Source of the DNA: Atlantibacter sp032062175
Lineage (GTDB): Bacteria > Pseudomonadota > Gammaproteobacteria > Enterobacterales > Enterobacteriaceae
NCBI RefSeq assembly: GCF_032062175.1
Contig: NZ_DAMBQK010000003.1
Coordinates: 124,001 to 188,000 of the forward strand
Direction of reading: 5' to 3'
DNA length: 64,000 nucleotides
A program made the position numbers and the translations under genes. The notes below the pieces were generated by a model that was not told where the DNA came from, did no database searches, and was given only the letters and a program-made list of their open reading frames with translations. Positions 1 through 8,955 of this stretch are shown piece by piece. Positions within the stretch are counted from its first letter, which is position 1. Each line of letters starts with the position of its first letter.

Positions 1-1
1 G

Positions 2-1123
2 AACAGCGGCGCGTGGCCTAATTTCAGCGATATGATCCGCGAACTGGATTCAGTTATCGAATCCAAAGGCATGGGCAAGGAGTTTGAGGAGAAATACCGC
101 GGCTCGTTGGTGGCGCGGCTTACCGATCTCACTAAGGGCACCAAAAGCCGCATGCTCAACGCCCGCCATTCTATTGATTTCGATGCGCTGCTGGATAAAA
201 AAGTGGTTTTCGAACTTGATGAAATCAAGGATGAGAACGACAAATCCCTGCTGATGGCGCTGATTGTCACTCGCCTCGCGGAAACCATTAAACAGCGTTA
301 TTTGCGCGAGCCAGGCTACCGCCATTTAACGCTGATTGAAGAAGCGCACCGCCTGCTGGCGAAGCCGGAGCCGGGCGAAGGCGGCAGTAAAAAACTCGGC
401 GTAGAGATGTTCAGCAACCTGTTGGCCGAGGTGCGTAAATATGGCGAAGGTTTGATCATCGCCGATCAAATCCCCAACAAACTGATCCCGGACGTCATCA
501 AAAATACCAATACCAAAATCGTTCACCGGCTGTTTTCTGCAGACGATCGTGACGTCATTGGCGACACCATGTCGTTAAGCGATGAGCAGAAAAACTTCCT
601 GCCGTCGCTCCAGACGGGCCAGGCGGTAATTTACGGCGGTGGCTGGCACGGCGCGGTGCTCACGCAGATCAAACCCAACGCCAATACCACCGGGCAGCCG
701 ATAGATGAACGCCTCATCGCTGACCGGGGTCTTCAGCAATGGTGGCCGCAACGCGCCCGGCTGTTCCCACAGCTCGCGGCGCATACCGACTTTGGCGATC
801 CGCAGGCGTTTATCGCTTATAGCCAGCAGCTCGGCAACCTGTCGCGGCTGATGACGCTGGCACGGCAACTGCCGCCGGGCGCGTCGCTGAATAAACAGCT
901 GGTACGCATCGTCGGGCAGCTTCAGGCGCTTAATGCCTGCGAGCCCGATTTAACTCAGGCGATGGTGGCCTGGGCGCTGGATAACACCGATCTTCCCCCG
1001 CACGCCGTGCAAGAAAAAATGCCGCGCCGGCTGGCTGAGCTGTTGAAATTTATCGGTATCGCGCCAGAAGCGCTGGATTTCGACGCGTTAGCCGCCCGGG
1101 TTAACGATATGACCAAAAAATAG
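2..1123 (+). CDS. HerA/DUF87-type ATP-binding protein, 3' part only
   Basis: The frame is open to the left edge, so the true start, the Walker A motif and the N-terminal domain lie outside the window; the first in-window Met is at 32. What remains is the C-terminal half of a HerA/FtsK-like P-loop ATPase. It shows a Walker B strand (HLTLIEEAH, about 100 residues after that Met) and the family block with NTNTKIVHRL, where ADQ sits before a P-x-x-L-x-P-D-V segment. HerA-type ATPases form hexameric rings that translocate DNA or act with partner effectors. It heads a tight run of five genes ending with an Hsp70-like ATPase. The family call is firm; the biological role is unknown. Confidence 0.8.
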   Translation, partial: NSGAWPNFSDMIRELDSVIESKGMGKEFEEKYRGSLVARLTDLTKGTKSRMLNARHSIDFDALLDKKVVFELDEIKDENDKSLLMALIVTRLAETIKQRYLREPGYRHLTLIEEAHRLLAKPEPGEGGSKKLGVEMFSNLLAEVRKYGEGLIIADQIPNKLIPDVIKNTNTKIVHRLFSADDRDVIGDTMSLSDEQKNFLPSLQTGQAVIYGGGWHGAVLTQIKPNANTTGQPIDERLIADRGLQQWWPQRARLFPQLAAHTDFGDPQAFIAYSQQLGNLSRLMTLARQLPPGASLNKQLVRIVGQLQALNACEPDLTQAMVAWALDNTDLPPHAVQEKMPRRLAELLKFIGIAPEALDFDALAARVNDMTKK

Positions 1124-1148
1124 TGTTTTTACATAACAAGGAGTGACT

Positions 1149-1778
1149 ATGGGATTTTTAAGTTCAATCGGTTCGGCGCTGTCGAGCATCGGCAGTTTTG
1201 TGGCGAGCGTCGCCAGCACGGTGCTGAAAATTGCGACCACGCCTGAAATCGTGCGCGCGATAAGCGCCGTGGTGCAGGTCATCGGGATCGCGCTGGATAT
1301 TCTTCGCCCGGATCAGTCCCCGGAGAAACACGGCGAAAAAGTGCTGGCTGCCGCAGAAATGGGGATTACGCCGGACGCGTTCGCGACGTTCGATGAATAT
1401 TCTCAGGCGATTAAAAACTTTGAGGTGAAGCCGGGCCTGGAAGGCAAATGGAGTAAAGAACAGAAAATCGCCGCCAGCGCGGGCGTGATTGCCCAGGGCC
1501 TGACCGAATACAAATCCTTCAGCATGGATTCGGCGATTAGCCTGATCGTGCTGGTGGCGCAAAAGCCGGAGTTTTTTACCGCCGAGCGCGTCCTTAACCT
1601 GATGGGCAAAACCAACGACTTTACCCTGATCCGCGATTATCTCGATGACGAGCTGGATCTGTATGACAGCGAGCGCGTGGAGGCCTGGCTGGCCTCTGCC
1701 GAAGCCGATATGCCGGACGGCCTGTCCCGGGAAGAGATCGTCGCCAGCCTGCGCGCCCAGCGCGCTGATGCCGAATAA
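1149..1778 (+). CDS. Unrecognised protein with hydrophobic, glycine/serine-rich N-terminus
   Basis: 209 residues. I chose the ATG at 1149 over the in-frame GTG at 1143 because AAGGAG at 1138-1143 sits at proper distance from it. Residues 1-55 are a run of Gly, Ser, Ala, Val and Ile ending in a strongly hydrophobic helix (about 35-52), so it may insert into or lie on a membrane. The rest is acidic and helical. I recognise no domain. It lies 25 bases after the ATPase gene and 16 before the next gene, so it is almost certainly co-transcribed. A membrane-active partner of the ATPase is possible but is only inference. Confidence 0.6.
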   Translation: MGFLSSIGSALSSIGSFVASVASTVLKIATTPEIVRAISAVVQVIGIALDILRPDQSPEKHGEKVLAAAEMGITPDAFATFDEYSQAIKNFEVKPGLEGKWSKEQKIAASAGVIAQGLTEYKSFSMDSAISLIVLVAQKPEFFTAERVLNLMGKTNDFTLIRDYLDDELDLYDSERVEAWLASAEADMPDGLSREEIVASLRAQRADAE

Positions 1779-1794
1779 CGCCGGGACTGAATTG

Positions 1795-2652
1795 ATGAGC
1801 CATTACGCTATTTTTCTCGACCAGCAACGCTTTAGCTGTTTTTGCCGCACTCCGGAAGGCTGGGACGTTTATCCGCTCAAAGGCGAAGAGAGCCTCGATT
1901 GTGCCCGGCCTGCCCAACTGGTGGACGCGCTGGGTGAACTGACCGAACGTCTGGAATGGAGCCCGGCGGAGCAGATTGTGGTGCTGTACCAGCCGCAATA
2001 CCAGCCGTGGCTGCCACAGTTGCTTGATGCCGTAGCGAACATCCCGGTGATGGTGTTGCCGCTCGGTCCGTGGCTTACCAGCGCCGCAGCCTGCGATCCG
2101 TTGAGCAAAGCGCCGGAACAGATTTGCCATCACCTGTTGCCGCTGTTGTGGAAACAGCTGGTTAATCATGACGCGCCGGTTAAATCCCACCAGCTTGAGG
2201 CGGCCTCCCGGACTCAGGAAGCCCTGGTACAGCAGCTCCAGCAGGAGCAGCAGGAAAACCTGGCGCTGAAAGAGGCGTTAAAAACCTGCCAGCAGAAACT
2301 TGAGCAACAGCAGGCAAGCTGGAATAAAGAGCGCGCCCGCTATGAAGCCAATCTGCTGCACGCTGACGAACTGGATGAGGCCGCCATCGCCCAGTTTATG
2401 CCGCTGTTCTTCGCGCACTTCTGGCAAAAAGTCAGCCCAAGCGATATGGCGATGCTGCTGGGCAGCCTGACACTACCCGGTATCTCAAGCCCCTGGCCGG
2501 AACCCAACAAAAGCGCGCTGGCAATTAAAAAGCGCAGCTTTCAACAAAGCCCGTTCCGCCATCGGCAGCAAATCAACGCCATGGTGCGCAAATTTGTTGA
2601 GGTGGGTTATTTGACGGTGCGCCCGGAAATGGAACCGTTACTGGAAGAGTAA
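1795..2652 (+). CDS. Unrecognised coiled-coil protein of the HerA/Hsp70 operon
   Basis: 285 residues. The frame is open further upstream, but the ATG at 1795 follows the end of the previous gene and avoids a long overlap with it. The N-terminal 120 residues look globular. Residues about 135-195 are rich in Gln, Glu and Leu with heptad spacing and should form a coiled coil. The C-terminal 90 residues are globular again and helical. No domain is recognised. It probably bridges or scaffolds other products of the operon, an inference from the coiled coil and the gene position only. Confidence 0.6.
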   Translation: MSHYAIFLDQQRFSCFCRTPEGWDVYPLKGEESLDCARPAQLVDALGELTERLEWSPAEQIVVLYQPQYQPWLPQLLDAVANIPVMVLPLGPWLTSAAACDPLSKAPEQICHHLLPLLWKQLVNHDAPVKSHQLEAASRTQEALVQQLQQEQQENLALKEALKTCQQKLEQQQASWNKERARYEANLLHADELDEAAIAQFMPLFFAHFWQKVSPSDMAMLLGSLTLPGISSPWPEPNKSALAIKKRSFQQSPFRHRQQINAMVRKFVEVGYLTVRPEMEPLLEE

Positions 2653-2667
2653 GAGAGCCGACGCCCC

Positions 2668-3267
2668 ATGACATCGCCCTTTGAAGATTTACACACCGAT
2701 CCTGAATTTCGTGCCTGGCTCGCCGGGCTTATCGGTGACGAAGTGCAACAGCAGTTGCAGCACGCCTGGCGTCAGTTGAGTGAGACATCGCCAGAGACCC
2801 TGCCCGCCGCGCCGCCGATAAACGAGCCCGCGCCGGAGCCGATATCTGACGCCCTGCAACCGCTGCGGGGCATCATCGCGATAGTGAAAAACGATCCCGA
2901 GCTCCAGGAGAAATGGCTACGCCGCCCACTCCCCGACGACGAAACCGAGCAGTTCCAGCAGGTGATCGTCATCGCCAGCCACTGGGATCGCATCGAACGC
3001 CTGTGGGACGTGCTCTCCGAACGGGCGAAATCCCGCGCCGCGCCGGTTAACGACGCTGAACAACAACTCCTGGATTACGCCCTTTCGCTGCATAACCGGC
3101 TGTGGATCGACCGGCTGGCGGAACTCGAAACCGTGGCCGCCGCCAGTGCGTATAACTATGAAATCCATAACGGCGTCGGCCAGGGCGACACCATCGCCGC
3201 GCTTTGGCTGCCTGGGCTGATTAATAGCGCGGGCAAGCGGGTTCGTAAGCCGCTGGTGCAGTTGTAG
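2668..3267 (+). CDS. Unrecognised 199-residue protein preceding the Hsp70-like gene
   Basis: An acidic, mostly helical protein with a proline-rich linker at about residues 44-60 (PAAPPINEPAPEP) between a short N-terminal helical segment and a larger C-terminal domain. It starts 15 bases after the upstream stop and ends 34 bases before the Hsp70-like gene. The position right next to an ASKHA ATPase raises the possibility of a co-chaperone or exchange-factor role, but I see no GrpE or J-domain motif that would support it. Confidence 0.55.
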   Translation: MTSPFEDLHTDPEFRAWLAGLIGDEVQQQLQHAWRQLSETSPETLPAAPPINEPAPEPISDALQPLRGIIAIVKNDPELQEKWLRRPLPDDETEQFQQVIVIASHWDRIERLWDVLSERAKSRAAPVNDAEQQLLDYALSLHNRLWIDRLAELETVAAASAYNYEIHNGVGQGDTIAALWLPGLINSAGKRVRKPLVQL

Positions 3268-3301
3268 TAATCAGATAAAGACGGATACGAAGAGAAGAAA
3301 C

Positions 3302-5884
3302 ATGCTGGAAAAACTACAAGAACGCGCCTGGCTCGGGCTGGTTGATACCTTCTGGACAGAGCTAAAAAGCAAAGAGACGTTTGGCATACTCGTTGATGGC
3401 GAGCAGATGAAATGGCTGGTGCAGGCGAAGGACGATCGGCTGCTGCTCTGGACGCATGATAATCGCTACTACCCGCCGGGGCTGGTCGAGGAGAACCAGG
3501 CGTTCTGCAGTGAGTTGCGCTGGCTGGGGCTCAAAGGCTGGCGCGTGCCGACCCGCAACGAAATGCTGCTGTTTGCCAAAAACCGTAAAAACCCGCTGCG
3601 CCAGGGCGACAAGAATCGCCTGCGCGATAAATACGCGTTTAACGTCGTGGAAGGGTTTATCGATCTTGATGGTAATAACCCTCCCGCTAATCCGGGGCAT
3701 CAATTTCCCTCCATTCCCTGCGCATCCGTCACGAAACAGGTGTTCGCGGATATTCTGATCGATATGCCGGTCAGGTTGAGTTCACTTAGCGAGCCTGGCC
3801 GCAACTGGCTGGATGGGTGGGAAGATCATCTGAATACCACGCTGGTGGAACTGGATTACCAGGTAAACCGCCTGCCGAAAATCGATCCCCTCACCTTTAC
3901 CGATATCAATAAAGGGATGTGGGAAATGTGGGGGCAGGACGCCAATGCCCTTGAAGCCCTGAACATTCGTCCGCGCGATCCGGCGCGGGATATCCGCCCC
4001 GGCTGCGTTGCCATCGATTTCGGCACCAGCAGCACCGTGGTGGCTTATGAAACCGAAAACGGCCGCAAAGAATTAATGCGCATCGGTGTGCGTGATTTCT
4101 ATGAGCGCATCGAACCGCATCATTTTGAAAACCCGACGGTGTTGGAAATCATCGATTTGCAGGCATTGTTAAGCGAATGGACCGACGAGGCCTACCGTCC
4201 CGGCGTGCGCTGGGAAATGGTGCACTGTTCTCACGAGGCACAGGCGAAACTGCGCGATAACCAGAGCGATATCTATACCGTCAGCAGTATTTTAACCCGG
4301 CTGAAACAGTGGGCGCTGCGCCAGTCCAGCGATCATCAGGTGGTCTTTACCGACCAGCAGCAGTGCGAACACACGCTCGCGCCGCTCACCCAAAATAACC
4401 CGACGCGCGGAGAGTGGCTGGACGTTAGCGGTGATTATCCCTTCGATCCCATTGAGCTTTACGCCTGGTTTTTAGGTATGACCATCAACTGGCGCGGGCG
4501 CGGGATCTCGCTGGAATATTTCATGACCTTTCCGGTGGAGTATCCGCGCGAGGTAAAAGAAAAAATTCTCGCCAGCTTTAAACGTGGATTGCAGCGCAGC
4601 CTGCCGCCAACGCTGGTGGCGCAGCCGGAGTTTCTTAACGCGTTTAGCGTCGAAGAGTTAGCCAGCGAGCCCGCCGCCTATGCCGTGTGCGCGCTGGATG
4701 CCCTGGCTATCCAACCCGGCGAACAGGGTGCCGCCTATGCAGTTTTTGATTTTGGCGGCGGTACTACCGATTTTGATTTCGGCTACTACCGCCACCCTTC
4801 AGAAGACGAGGAGGACGAGGGCTTCGAGCGGGTATTTGAGCATTTCGCCCCGGCGGGGGACAAATTTTTGGGCGGCGAAAATCTGCTGGAAAATATGGCC
4901 TATCGGGTTTTTCGTAATAACCTCGATTTGTGCCAGAAATACCAAATCGCCTTTACCCGGCCGCTGGATGCCGATCCGTTCCCGGGTTCGGAAATTTATC
5001 TTGAGAAAACCCAGGCGGCCTACAGCAATACTATGTTGCTGATCAGCGAGCTGCGTCCATTCTGGGAAACACCCTGTACCGCCGAGCCGGATATTGAAGA
5101 TAAAACCTGCACGGTGGACCTGTTCAACCGGGCGGGAGAAAAAGTCAGCTGCGACTTCGTGATCCCGTATGGCGAACTGGCGGAATATCTTGAGCAACGC
5201 ATCGCCCTGGGTATTGATAAGTTTATCGCCGCACTCGGCCAGGCATTTATCCCCTTGCCGGAGCAGATACATATCCTGCTGGCGGGCAATTCCAGCCGTT
5301 CGCTGTGGATCTCTCGCCTGTGGGGCCTGGCCGATGAGGGTGAAAATGCGCTGATATTCACCAGAATGGCCGACCGTTTTGGCAACGATACCCCTACGCT
5401 GCATATTCATGCGCCGCTCAGCAGCAACCCTGACGCCCCCTATCAGCCGACCGCCAAAACCGGCGTGGCGCTCGGGCTGCTGGATTTGCGTCCTGGTGGC
5501 GTCACTAAAGTGATTAACCATACGCGGCAGCAGAGCATGGGCGAAGCCGGATTCGCCTTTAACGTGGGCCGCGCCCGAGCCGGATCGTTCCTGGTGGGCT
5601 TAGCCATGAATAGCCGCTATGAAGAGTGGTTTGAACTGGGCCCACAGCGGGAGGGGATTTTCGAATTGCTATATACCCAGTCGCCGCTGGCGCAACAGGG
5701 CACGCTGTCCTCCGTTGATAGCGAAGTAAAACGCATGCGCTTACGCCTGGCGGTGAATCAGAAAGGGCATCGGGTATTTGCCAAAGCCACTGCGCCACAC
5801 CAGATAAGCCTGGTCACGGCGGCAAATGCAGACGAACTGGCGGAAAATCGAACCGATAACCATCAGGTGCTGGAGTTGAAATAA
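3302..5884 (+). CDS. Large Hsp70-like (ASKHA superfamily) ATPase
   Basis: 860 residues, longer than DnaK because of a roughly 230-residue N-terminal extension without a recognised fold. The actin/Hsp70 nucleotide-binding signatures are all present: phosphate-1 motif DFGTSS near residue 238, phosphate-2 motif DFGGGTTD near 482 and adenosine motif LAGNSSRS near 660. There is no DnaK-type substrate-binding domain; the last 130 residues are mixed alpha/beta. It ends the five-gene operon. I considered SrfB, another long Hsp70-like protein of enterobacteria, but length and partners differ. It should bind and hydrolyse ATP; the client is unknown. Confidence 0.75.
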   Translation: MLEKLQERAWLGLVDTFWTELKSKETFGILVDGEQMKWLVQAKDDRLLLWTHDNRYYPPGLVEENQAFCSELRWLGLKGWRVPTRNEMLLFAKNRKNPLRQGDKNRLRDKYAFNVVEGFIDLDGNNPPANPGHQFPSIPCASVTKQVFADILIDMPVRLSSLSEPGRNWLDGWEDHLNTTLVELDYQVNRLPKIDPLTFTDINKGMWEMWGQDANALEALNIRPRDPARDIRPGCVAIDFGTSSTVVAYETENGRKELMRIGVRDFYERIEPHHFENPTVLEIIDLQALLSEWTDEAYRPGVRWEMVHCSHEAQAKLRDNQSDIYTVSSILTRLKQWALRQSSDHQVVFTDQQQCEHTLAPLTQNNPTRGEWLDVSGDYPFDPIELYAWFLGMTINWRGRGISLEYFMTFPVEYPREVKEKILASFKRGLQRSLPPTLVAQPEFLNAFSVEELASEPAAYAVCALDALAIQPGEQGAAYAVFDFGGGTTDFDFGYYRHPSEDEEDEGFERVFEHFAPAGDKFLGGENLLENMAYRVFRNNLDLCQKYQIAFTRPLDADPFPGSEIYLEKTQAAYSNTMLLISELRPFWETPCTAEPDIEDKTCTVDLFNRAGEKVSCDFVIPYGELAEYLEQRIALGIDKFIAALGQAFIPLPEQIHILLAGNSSRSLWISRLWGLADEGENALIFTRMADRFGNDTPTLHIHAPLSSNPDAPYQPTAKTGVALGLLDLRPGGVTKVINHTRQQSMGEAGFAFNVGRARAGSFLVGLAMNSRYEEWFELGPQREGIFELLYTQSPLAQQGTLSSVDSEVKRMRLRLAVNQKGHRVFAKATAPHQISLVTAANADELAENRTDNHQVLELK

Positions 5885-5914
5885 TCTGAATTTCCCGTAT
5901 CGCTTTTAAAGAAA

Positions 5915-5943
5915 AGGGCTGCCAGCGAAACACTGACAGCCCT
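5915..5943 (-). terminator. Terminator of the hok transcript
   Basis: GGGCTG-C-CAG pairs with CTG-A-CAGCCC around a 7-base loop. On the minus strand it is followed by TTTTCTTT, the expected U tract. A second GC-rich hairpin (5984-6007) lies between it and the hok stop. This is the arrangement at the 3' end of the R1-plasmid hok mRNA. It may also stop read-through from the Hsp70-like operon in the other direction. Confidence 0.65.
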
Positions 5944-6013
5944 GTTAAAAGACGCTGTTGGCATGCCTGACCACACCAGCCTGAAAAGGCGGGGTTTCCC
6001 CCGCCTCCAGGTG

Positions 6014-6172
6014 CTACTTACCAGATTCGTAAGCCAGTAACGCAGCGACCTCCCTGCTTCCGTCTTTCACCCTCAGTTCGCAGAGCGAACTTCGCGTCAG
6101 ATACGTGAATATCAATAGTGTCAAACACACCATAAATACACACCAGATCAGGGCGTTTCGCGGCAGTTTCAT
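6014..6172 (-). CDS. hok: Hok-family type I toxin, small membrane peptide
   Basis: 52 residues, very close to plasmid R1 Hok: short basic N-terminus, one transmembrane helix (about residues 7-24), the conserved TRxSLCE motif and the C-terminal AYESGK. I chose the ATG at 6172 because GGAGAAG precedes it and because the length then equals the family length. Hok depolarises the inner membrane when translated. The frame remains open upstream into the mok-like leader and then into IS-derived sequence. The leader is cut at 6246, so the normal hok promoter and most of the leader are missing here; the peptide is intact but expression is doubtful. Confidence 0.88.
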   Translation of the reverse strand: MKLPRNALIWCVFMVCLTLLIFTYLTRSSLCELRVKDGSREVAALLAYESGK

Positions 6173-6246
6173 GCTTTCTTCTCCTTGTCTTGCGACAGGT
6201 AAGAGGCTATCCTGATGTTGTTCATGCATGCAGGTAGCCTCGTTGG
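6173..6246. promoter_or_regulatory. Proximal hok/sok leader fragment (mok start and 5' part of Sok)
   Basis: Read on the minus strand this matches the part of the R1 hok leader just upstream of the toxin, including CATCAGGATAGCCTCTTACC and the GGAGAAG ribosome site. The antisense Sok RNA promoter and its first bases should lie here on the plus strand. The similarity stops abruptly at 6246, where an IS3-type terminus begins. The missing distal half is at 17877-17995. Confidence 0.7.
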
Positions 6247-6345
6247 TGTACTGCCCCCCAAAAGTTGGACAGAATAATCGAGGCATCTCAGAAAGAGTCC
6301 ATGGAATACATGGGCTCTTTTTTGTTTCCTGCAAAAGCTAAATAA
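6247..6345. mobile_element. Terminal fragment of an IS3-family element
   Basis: Begins with TGTACTGCCCCCCAAAAG, a typical IS3-family terminal inverted repeat with a TG tip, directed inward from the hok leader. It contains an intrinsic-terminator-like hairpin at 6294-6324 (AGAGTCCATG/CATGGGCTCT then six T). No transposase coding survives. The inner boundary is approximate. It forms the left edge of the block inserted into hok/sok. The 300 bases after it up to vapB hold no convincing gene. Confidence 0.6.
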
Positions 6346-6549
6346 ACTCTTCCACAGCCAAATTATCCATTCAGCTGCTTCTTACTCCTTGCATTTCGAT
6401 GTTTCTGCAACCATCTGTACTGCGCCAGTTAATTGAGCAAGATCCGATTCTGGTTATTCAGATCTGAGGTGAAGAAAAGATTAATTGAGGTATGTAGGGC
6501 ATTTTTGCATGCACCGCTTGTGCACTTCTATCACTCCGAAGTAGTCACA

Positions 6550-6600
6550 TCTATACATATGCTCAACATCTGCCTATACTCGGCATATGCTTTAAAGCTA
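6550..6600 (+). promoter_or_regulatory. Probable vapBC promoter/operator
   Basis: Two CATATGCT copies lie at 6556-6563 and 6584-6591, 28 bases apart, each with the palindromic CATATG core. Between them TATACT (6575-6580) could serve as a -10 box. VapBC complexes autoregulate by binding repeats that overlap their own promoter, and this pair is in the right place upstream of vapB. No site has been proven. Confidence 0.45.
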
Positions 6601-6619
6601 ACCTATCAGGAGAAATACT

Positions 6620-6850
6620 ATGAGAACCGTATCGATATTCAAAAACGGCAACAATCGCGCCATCCGTCTGCCCCGCGACCTGGATTTTGAGGGAGTGAGC
6701 GAACTGGAGATCGTCCGGGAAGGTGACAGCATCATCCTTCGTCCCGTTCGCCCAACATGGGGTTCGTTTACTCAGCTCGAAAAAGCCGATTCGGACTTTA
6801 TGGCCGAGCGTGGGGACGTCGTCAGCGATGAAGGACGGTTTGACCTGTGA
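6620..6850 (+). CDS. vapB: VapB-type antitoxin (AbrB/SpoVT fold)
   Basis: 76 residues with the swapped-hairpin AbrB DNA-binding domain at residues 1-45 (FKNGNNRAIRLPRDLDF is the family signature) and an acidic C-terminal tail that should wrap the toxin. AGGAGAA precedes the ATG. The stop overlaps the start of vapC by four bases (GTGA), the usual translational coupling that keeps antitoxin in excess. It lies inside the mobile block together with CBASS, so it probably helps stabilise that block. Confidence 0.9.
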   Translation: MRTVSIFKNGNNRAIRLPRDLDFEGVSELEIVREGDSIILRPVRPTWGSFTQLEKADSDFMAERGDVVSDEGRFDL

Positions 6851-7263
6851 TCAAGACCTATATGCTGGACACCAACATTTGCTCGTTCATCATGCGTGAG
6901 CAGCCGGAAACTGTCATTAAACGGCTGGAGCAGGCAGTGCTGCGTAATCACCGCATCGTGGTTTCGGCCATTACTTATGCCGAGATGCGTTTCGGTGCGA
7001 TCGGAAAGAAGGCATCCCCCCGCCACGGCCTGCTCGTCGAAGCTTTCTGCGCCCGTCTCGATGCAATCCTCCCCTGGGACCGCGCCGCGGTGGACGCAAC
7101 CACGGAGATTAAGGCCGCACTGACTGCGGCCGGGACGCCAATCGGTCCAAACGACACGGCGATTGCCGGGCATGCTATCGCCGCTGGCGCCGTACTGGTA
7201 ACGAACAACGTGCGAGAGTTTGAGCGTGTGCCCGGACTGGTTCTGGAAAACTGGGCTAACTGA
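6847..7263 (+). CDS. vapC: VapC toxin, PIN-domain ribonuclease
   Basis: 138 residues, GTG start coupled to the vapB stop. The PIN-domain acidic residues are visible: the first Asp in MLDTNI (residue 8), a Glu in YAEMRFG (about 46) and the Asp in the NDTAIAGHA segment (about 99). Enterobacterial VapC toxins of this length cleave initiator tRNA in the anticodon stem-loop; that specificity is inferred from the family. The gene is intact. An IS30-type element is inserted 40 bases downstream. Confidence 0.9.
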   Translation: MIKTYMLDTNICSFIMREQPETVIKRLEQAVLRNHRIVVSAITYAEMRFGAIGKKASPRHGLLVEAFCARLDAILPWDRAAVDATTEIKAALTAAGTPIGPNDTAIAGHAIAAGAVLVTNNVREFERVPGLVLENWAN

Positions 7264-7302
7264 CGGCAGAACGGATCTTGAAAGCAGTAAGGTCCGCTTC
7301 GT

Positions 7303-8526
7303 GCTGTGAGTTCAACGGGTCGATGCAACGCTATCCTTAATCAAGGGGGTGTTGCCATGAAACGAAGAACGCGTATTAACTACACGCCAGAACAGAAAGC
7401 GATTATCTGGGACAGGTATAAGCAAGGTGATTCCCTGCATGATATCGCCAGAATGTTCGACAGATATCATTCTTCTATTATGCCCACTATCCACCAGACT
7501 GGTGGATATCGTCCCCCTGTCCGAAAGCGACATCCGTTGGCTCTTTCACTTGATGAAAGAGAGGAAATATCCAGAGCGCTGGTAGCAAAAATCAGCATCA
7601 GAGCGATCGCAAACAAACTATCGAGAGCACCCTCAACGATTAGCCGCGAGATCAAGAGGCACGGTGGTGCAAAACAATACCGTGCATCAAAAGCTGATAC
7701 TGCTGCGTGGGAAAATGCTCTGAGACCAAAACCTTGCAAGCTAATTGAAAGATCCGCACTGTGTAAAATTATCGCAGAGAAGATGCATCAGGACTGGTCG
7801 CCGGAACAAATCACCGGTTGGCTGAAACGCTGTTATCCGGATAATCAGGAAATGCATGTGTCACACGAAACGATATATAAAACGCTTTTTATACAAACCC
7901 GGGGTGCATTAAAAAAAGAGCTGCAGCAATGCCTCAGAAGCGGGAGAGTCGTGCGTAGATCCAGAGCATCATCGCTTAAAGGGAAAGGACTAGGGTCAAT
8001 CCCGGATACAATCTCTATCAGCGAAAGGCCGCCTGAAGCCGCTGACAGAGCCATACCGGGTCACTGGGAAGGTGACCTGATCCAGGGTTCTAAAAACTCC
8101 TATATCGTCACCCTCGTAGAACGTCATTCCCGTTTTGTTGTGCTGGCCAAGATCAGGGACAACAAGACCATAACGGTTATATCTGCACTTATCAAACAAG
8201 CCCGGGAATTACCTACAGAGCTTTATAAAACATTAACATGGGACCGGGGCGCTGAAATGACCAGTCACACCCGGTTTACTGTAGCCACAGATATTCAGGT
8301 TTACTTCTGCGATCCTCAATCCCCCTGGCAACGCGGCTCCAATGAAAATACGAACAGATTGCTCAGACAGTATTTTCCAAAAGGAACTGACTTATCGGTT
8401 CACAGCCAGCAAAGACTAAACAGTGTTGCCAGGCAGCTCAACGAGAGGCCAAGAAAAACGCTAGACTATGAATCACCCGCAGAGCGTTTTAACCAATGTG
8501 TTGCATCCATCGGTTGAACTCACAGC
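7303..8526 (+). mobile_element. IS30-family insertion sequence, apparently complete
   Basis: About 1.22 kb bounded by imperfect inverted repeats: the left end starts GCTGTGAGTTCAAC and the right end finishes GTTGAACTCACAGC, with about 24 of 27 outer positions matching. It holds a single long transposase gene. The bases flanking the ends do not show an obvious short duplication, so it may have rearranged after insertion. It separates vapBC from the CBASS genes. Confidence 0.85.
7357..8517 (+). CDS. IS30-family transposase
   Basis: 386 residues. The ATG at 7357 (GGGGGTGTTGCC upstream) gives the family length. The N-terminal 120 residues carry two helix-turn-helix regions, the second with the IS30 hallmark SRAPSTISREIKRHGG. 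The DDE catalytic core follows: the first Asp in GHWEGDLI, the second in TWDRGAEM, and the Glu in the RGSNENTNRLLRQYFPKG block. All are intact and the gene is full length, so the element may still be mobile. Confidence 0.93.
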   Translation: MKRRTRINYTPEQKAIIWDRYKQGDSLHDIARMFDRYHSSIMPTIHQTGGYRPPVRKRHPLALSLDEREEISRALVAKISIRAIANKLSRAPSTISREIKRHGGAKQYRASKADTAAWENALRPKPCKLIERSALCKIIAEKMHQDWSPEQITGWLKRCYPDNQEMHVSHETIYKTLFIQTRGALKKELQQCLRSGRVVRRSRASSLKGKGLGSIPDTISISERPPEAADRAIPGHWEGDLIQGSKNSYIVTLVERHSRFVVLAKIRDNKTITVISALIKQARELPTELYKTLTWDRGAEMTSHTRFTVATDIQVYFCDPQSPWQRGSNENTNRLLRQYFPKGTDLSVHSQQRLNSVARQLNERPRKTLDYESPAERFNQCVASIG

Positions 8527-8955
8527 CAAAAGCGGAAGTAGCTAACAACACTTAGTGTTGATTAACGGTGAGCAGGTCAAAAGTACTTAATCTAGCGGCA
8601 CTCATCCGAGTGCATCCATGACACAATCCATCGTTCTAGACAAGTTCGGCGGATCTGGACGCAAAGGTGGAAGACGCTACATCACCAACTCTTTACGACT
8701 CAGTCTATGTTTTACGCTCAGGCTGATATCTGCAAATAATTGGTATGTCCGTTTAGACAGTTCTGTTTCACAGTTCGCATTATCAGGTCGTGATTGGGGC
8801 CGCTTTCGTCGAAGCAGCAAGGGCTCCGCATAGGTCGTTTGTTGGCACTGATTACAAGCCTGCTGAAAAATCGCACATTGCCATTGAATTCTTACTTTTT
8901 ACCCATATCTGTATGTTGTTCAATTTAGAACTTAGTCATGGATTAGGACGATACA
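8527..8955. other. Non-coding stretch between the IS30 element and cap5
   Basis: No convincing gene. Two short overlapping open frames here have poor starts and no recognisable composition. Small hairpins are visible (AACACTTAGTGTT near 8546, GCACTC/GAGTGC near 8598). The last 60 bases are more AT-rich and could hold the cap5 promoter; AGGACG about eight bases before the cap5 ATG is a usable ribosome site. Confidence 0.5.

Noticed and set aside
3302..5884. SrfB virulence-factor identity for the Hsp70-like protein
   Set aside because: SrfB is longer and travels with SrfA and SrfC; neighbours and the N-terminal extension here differ.
6433..6690. Plus-strand frame overlapping the vapB start
   Set aside because: It overlaps the vapBC promoter region and vapB in another frame and has no family pattern.
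7300..8530. Target-site duplication of the IS30-type element
   Set aside because: Left flank CGT and right flank CAA do not match, so no duplication can be claimed.
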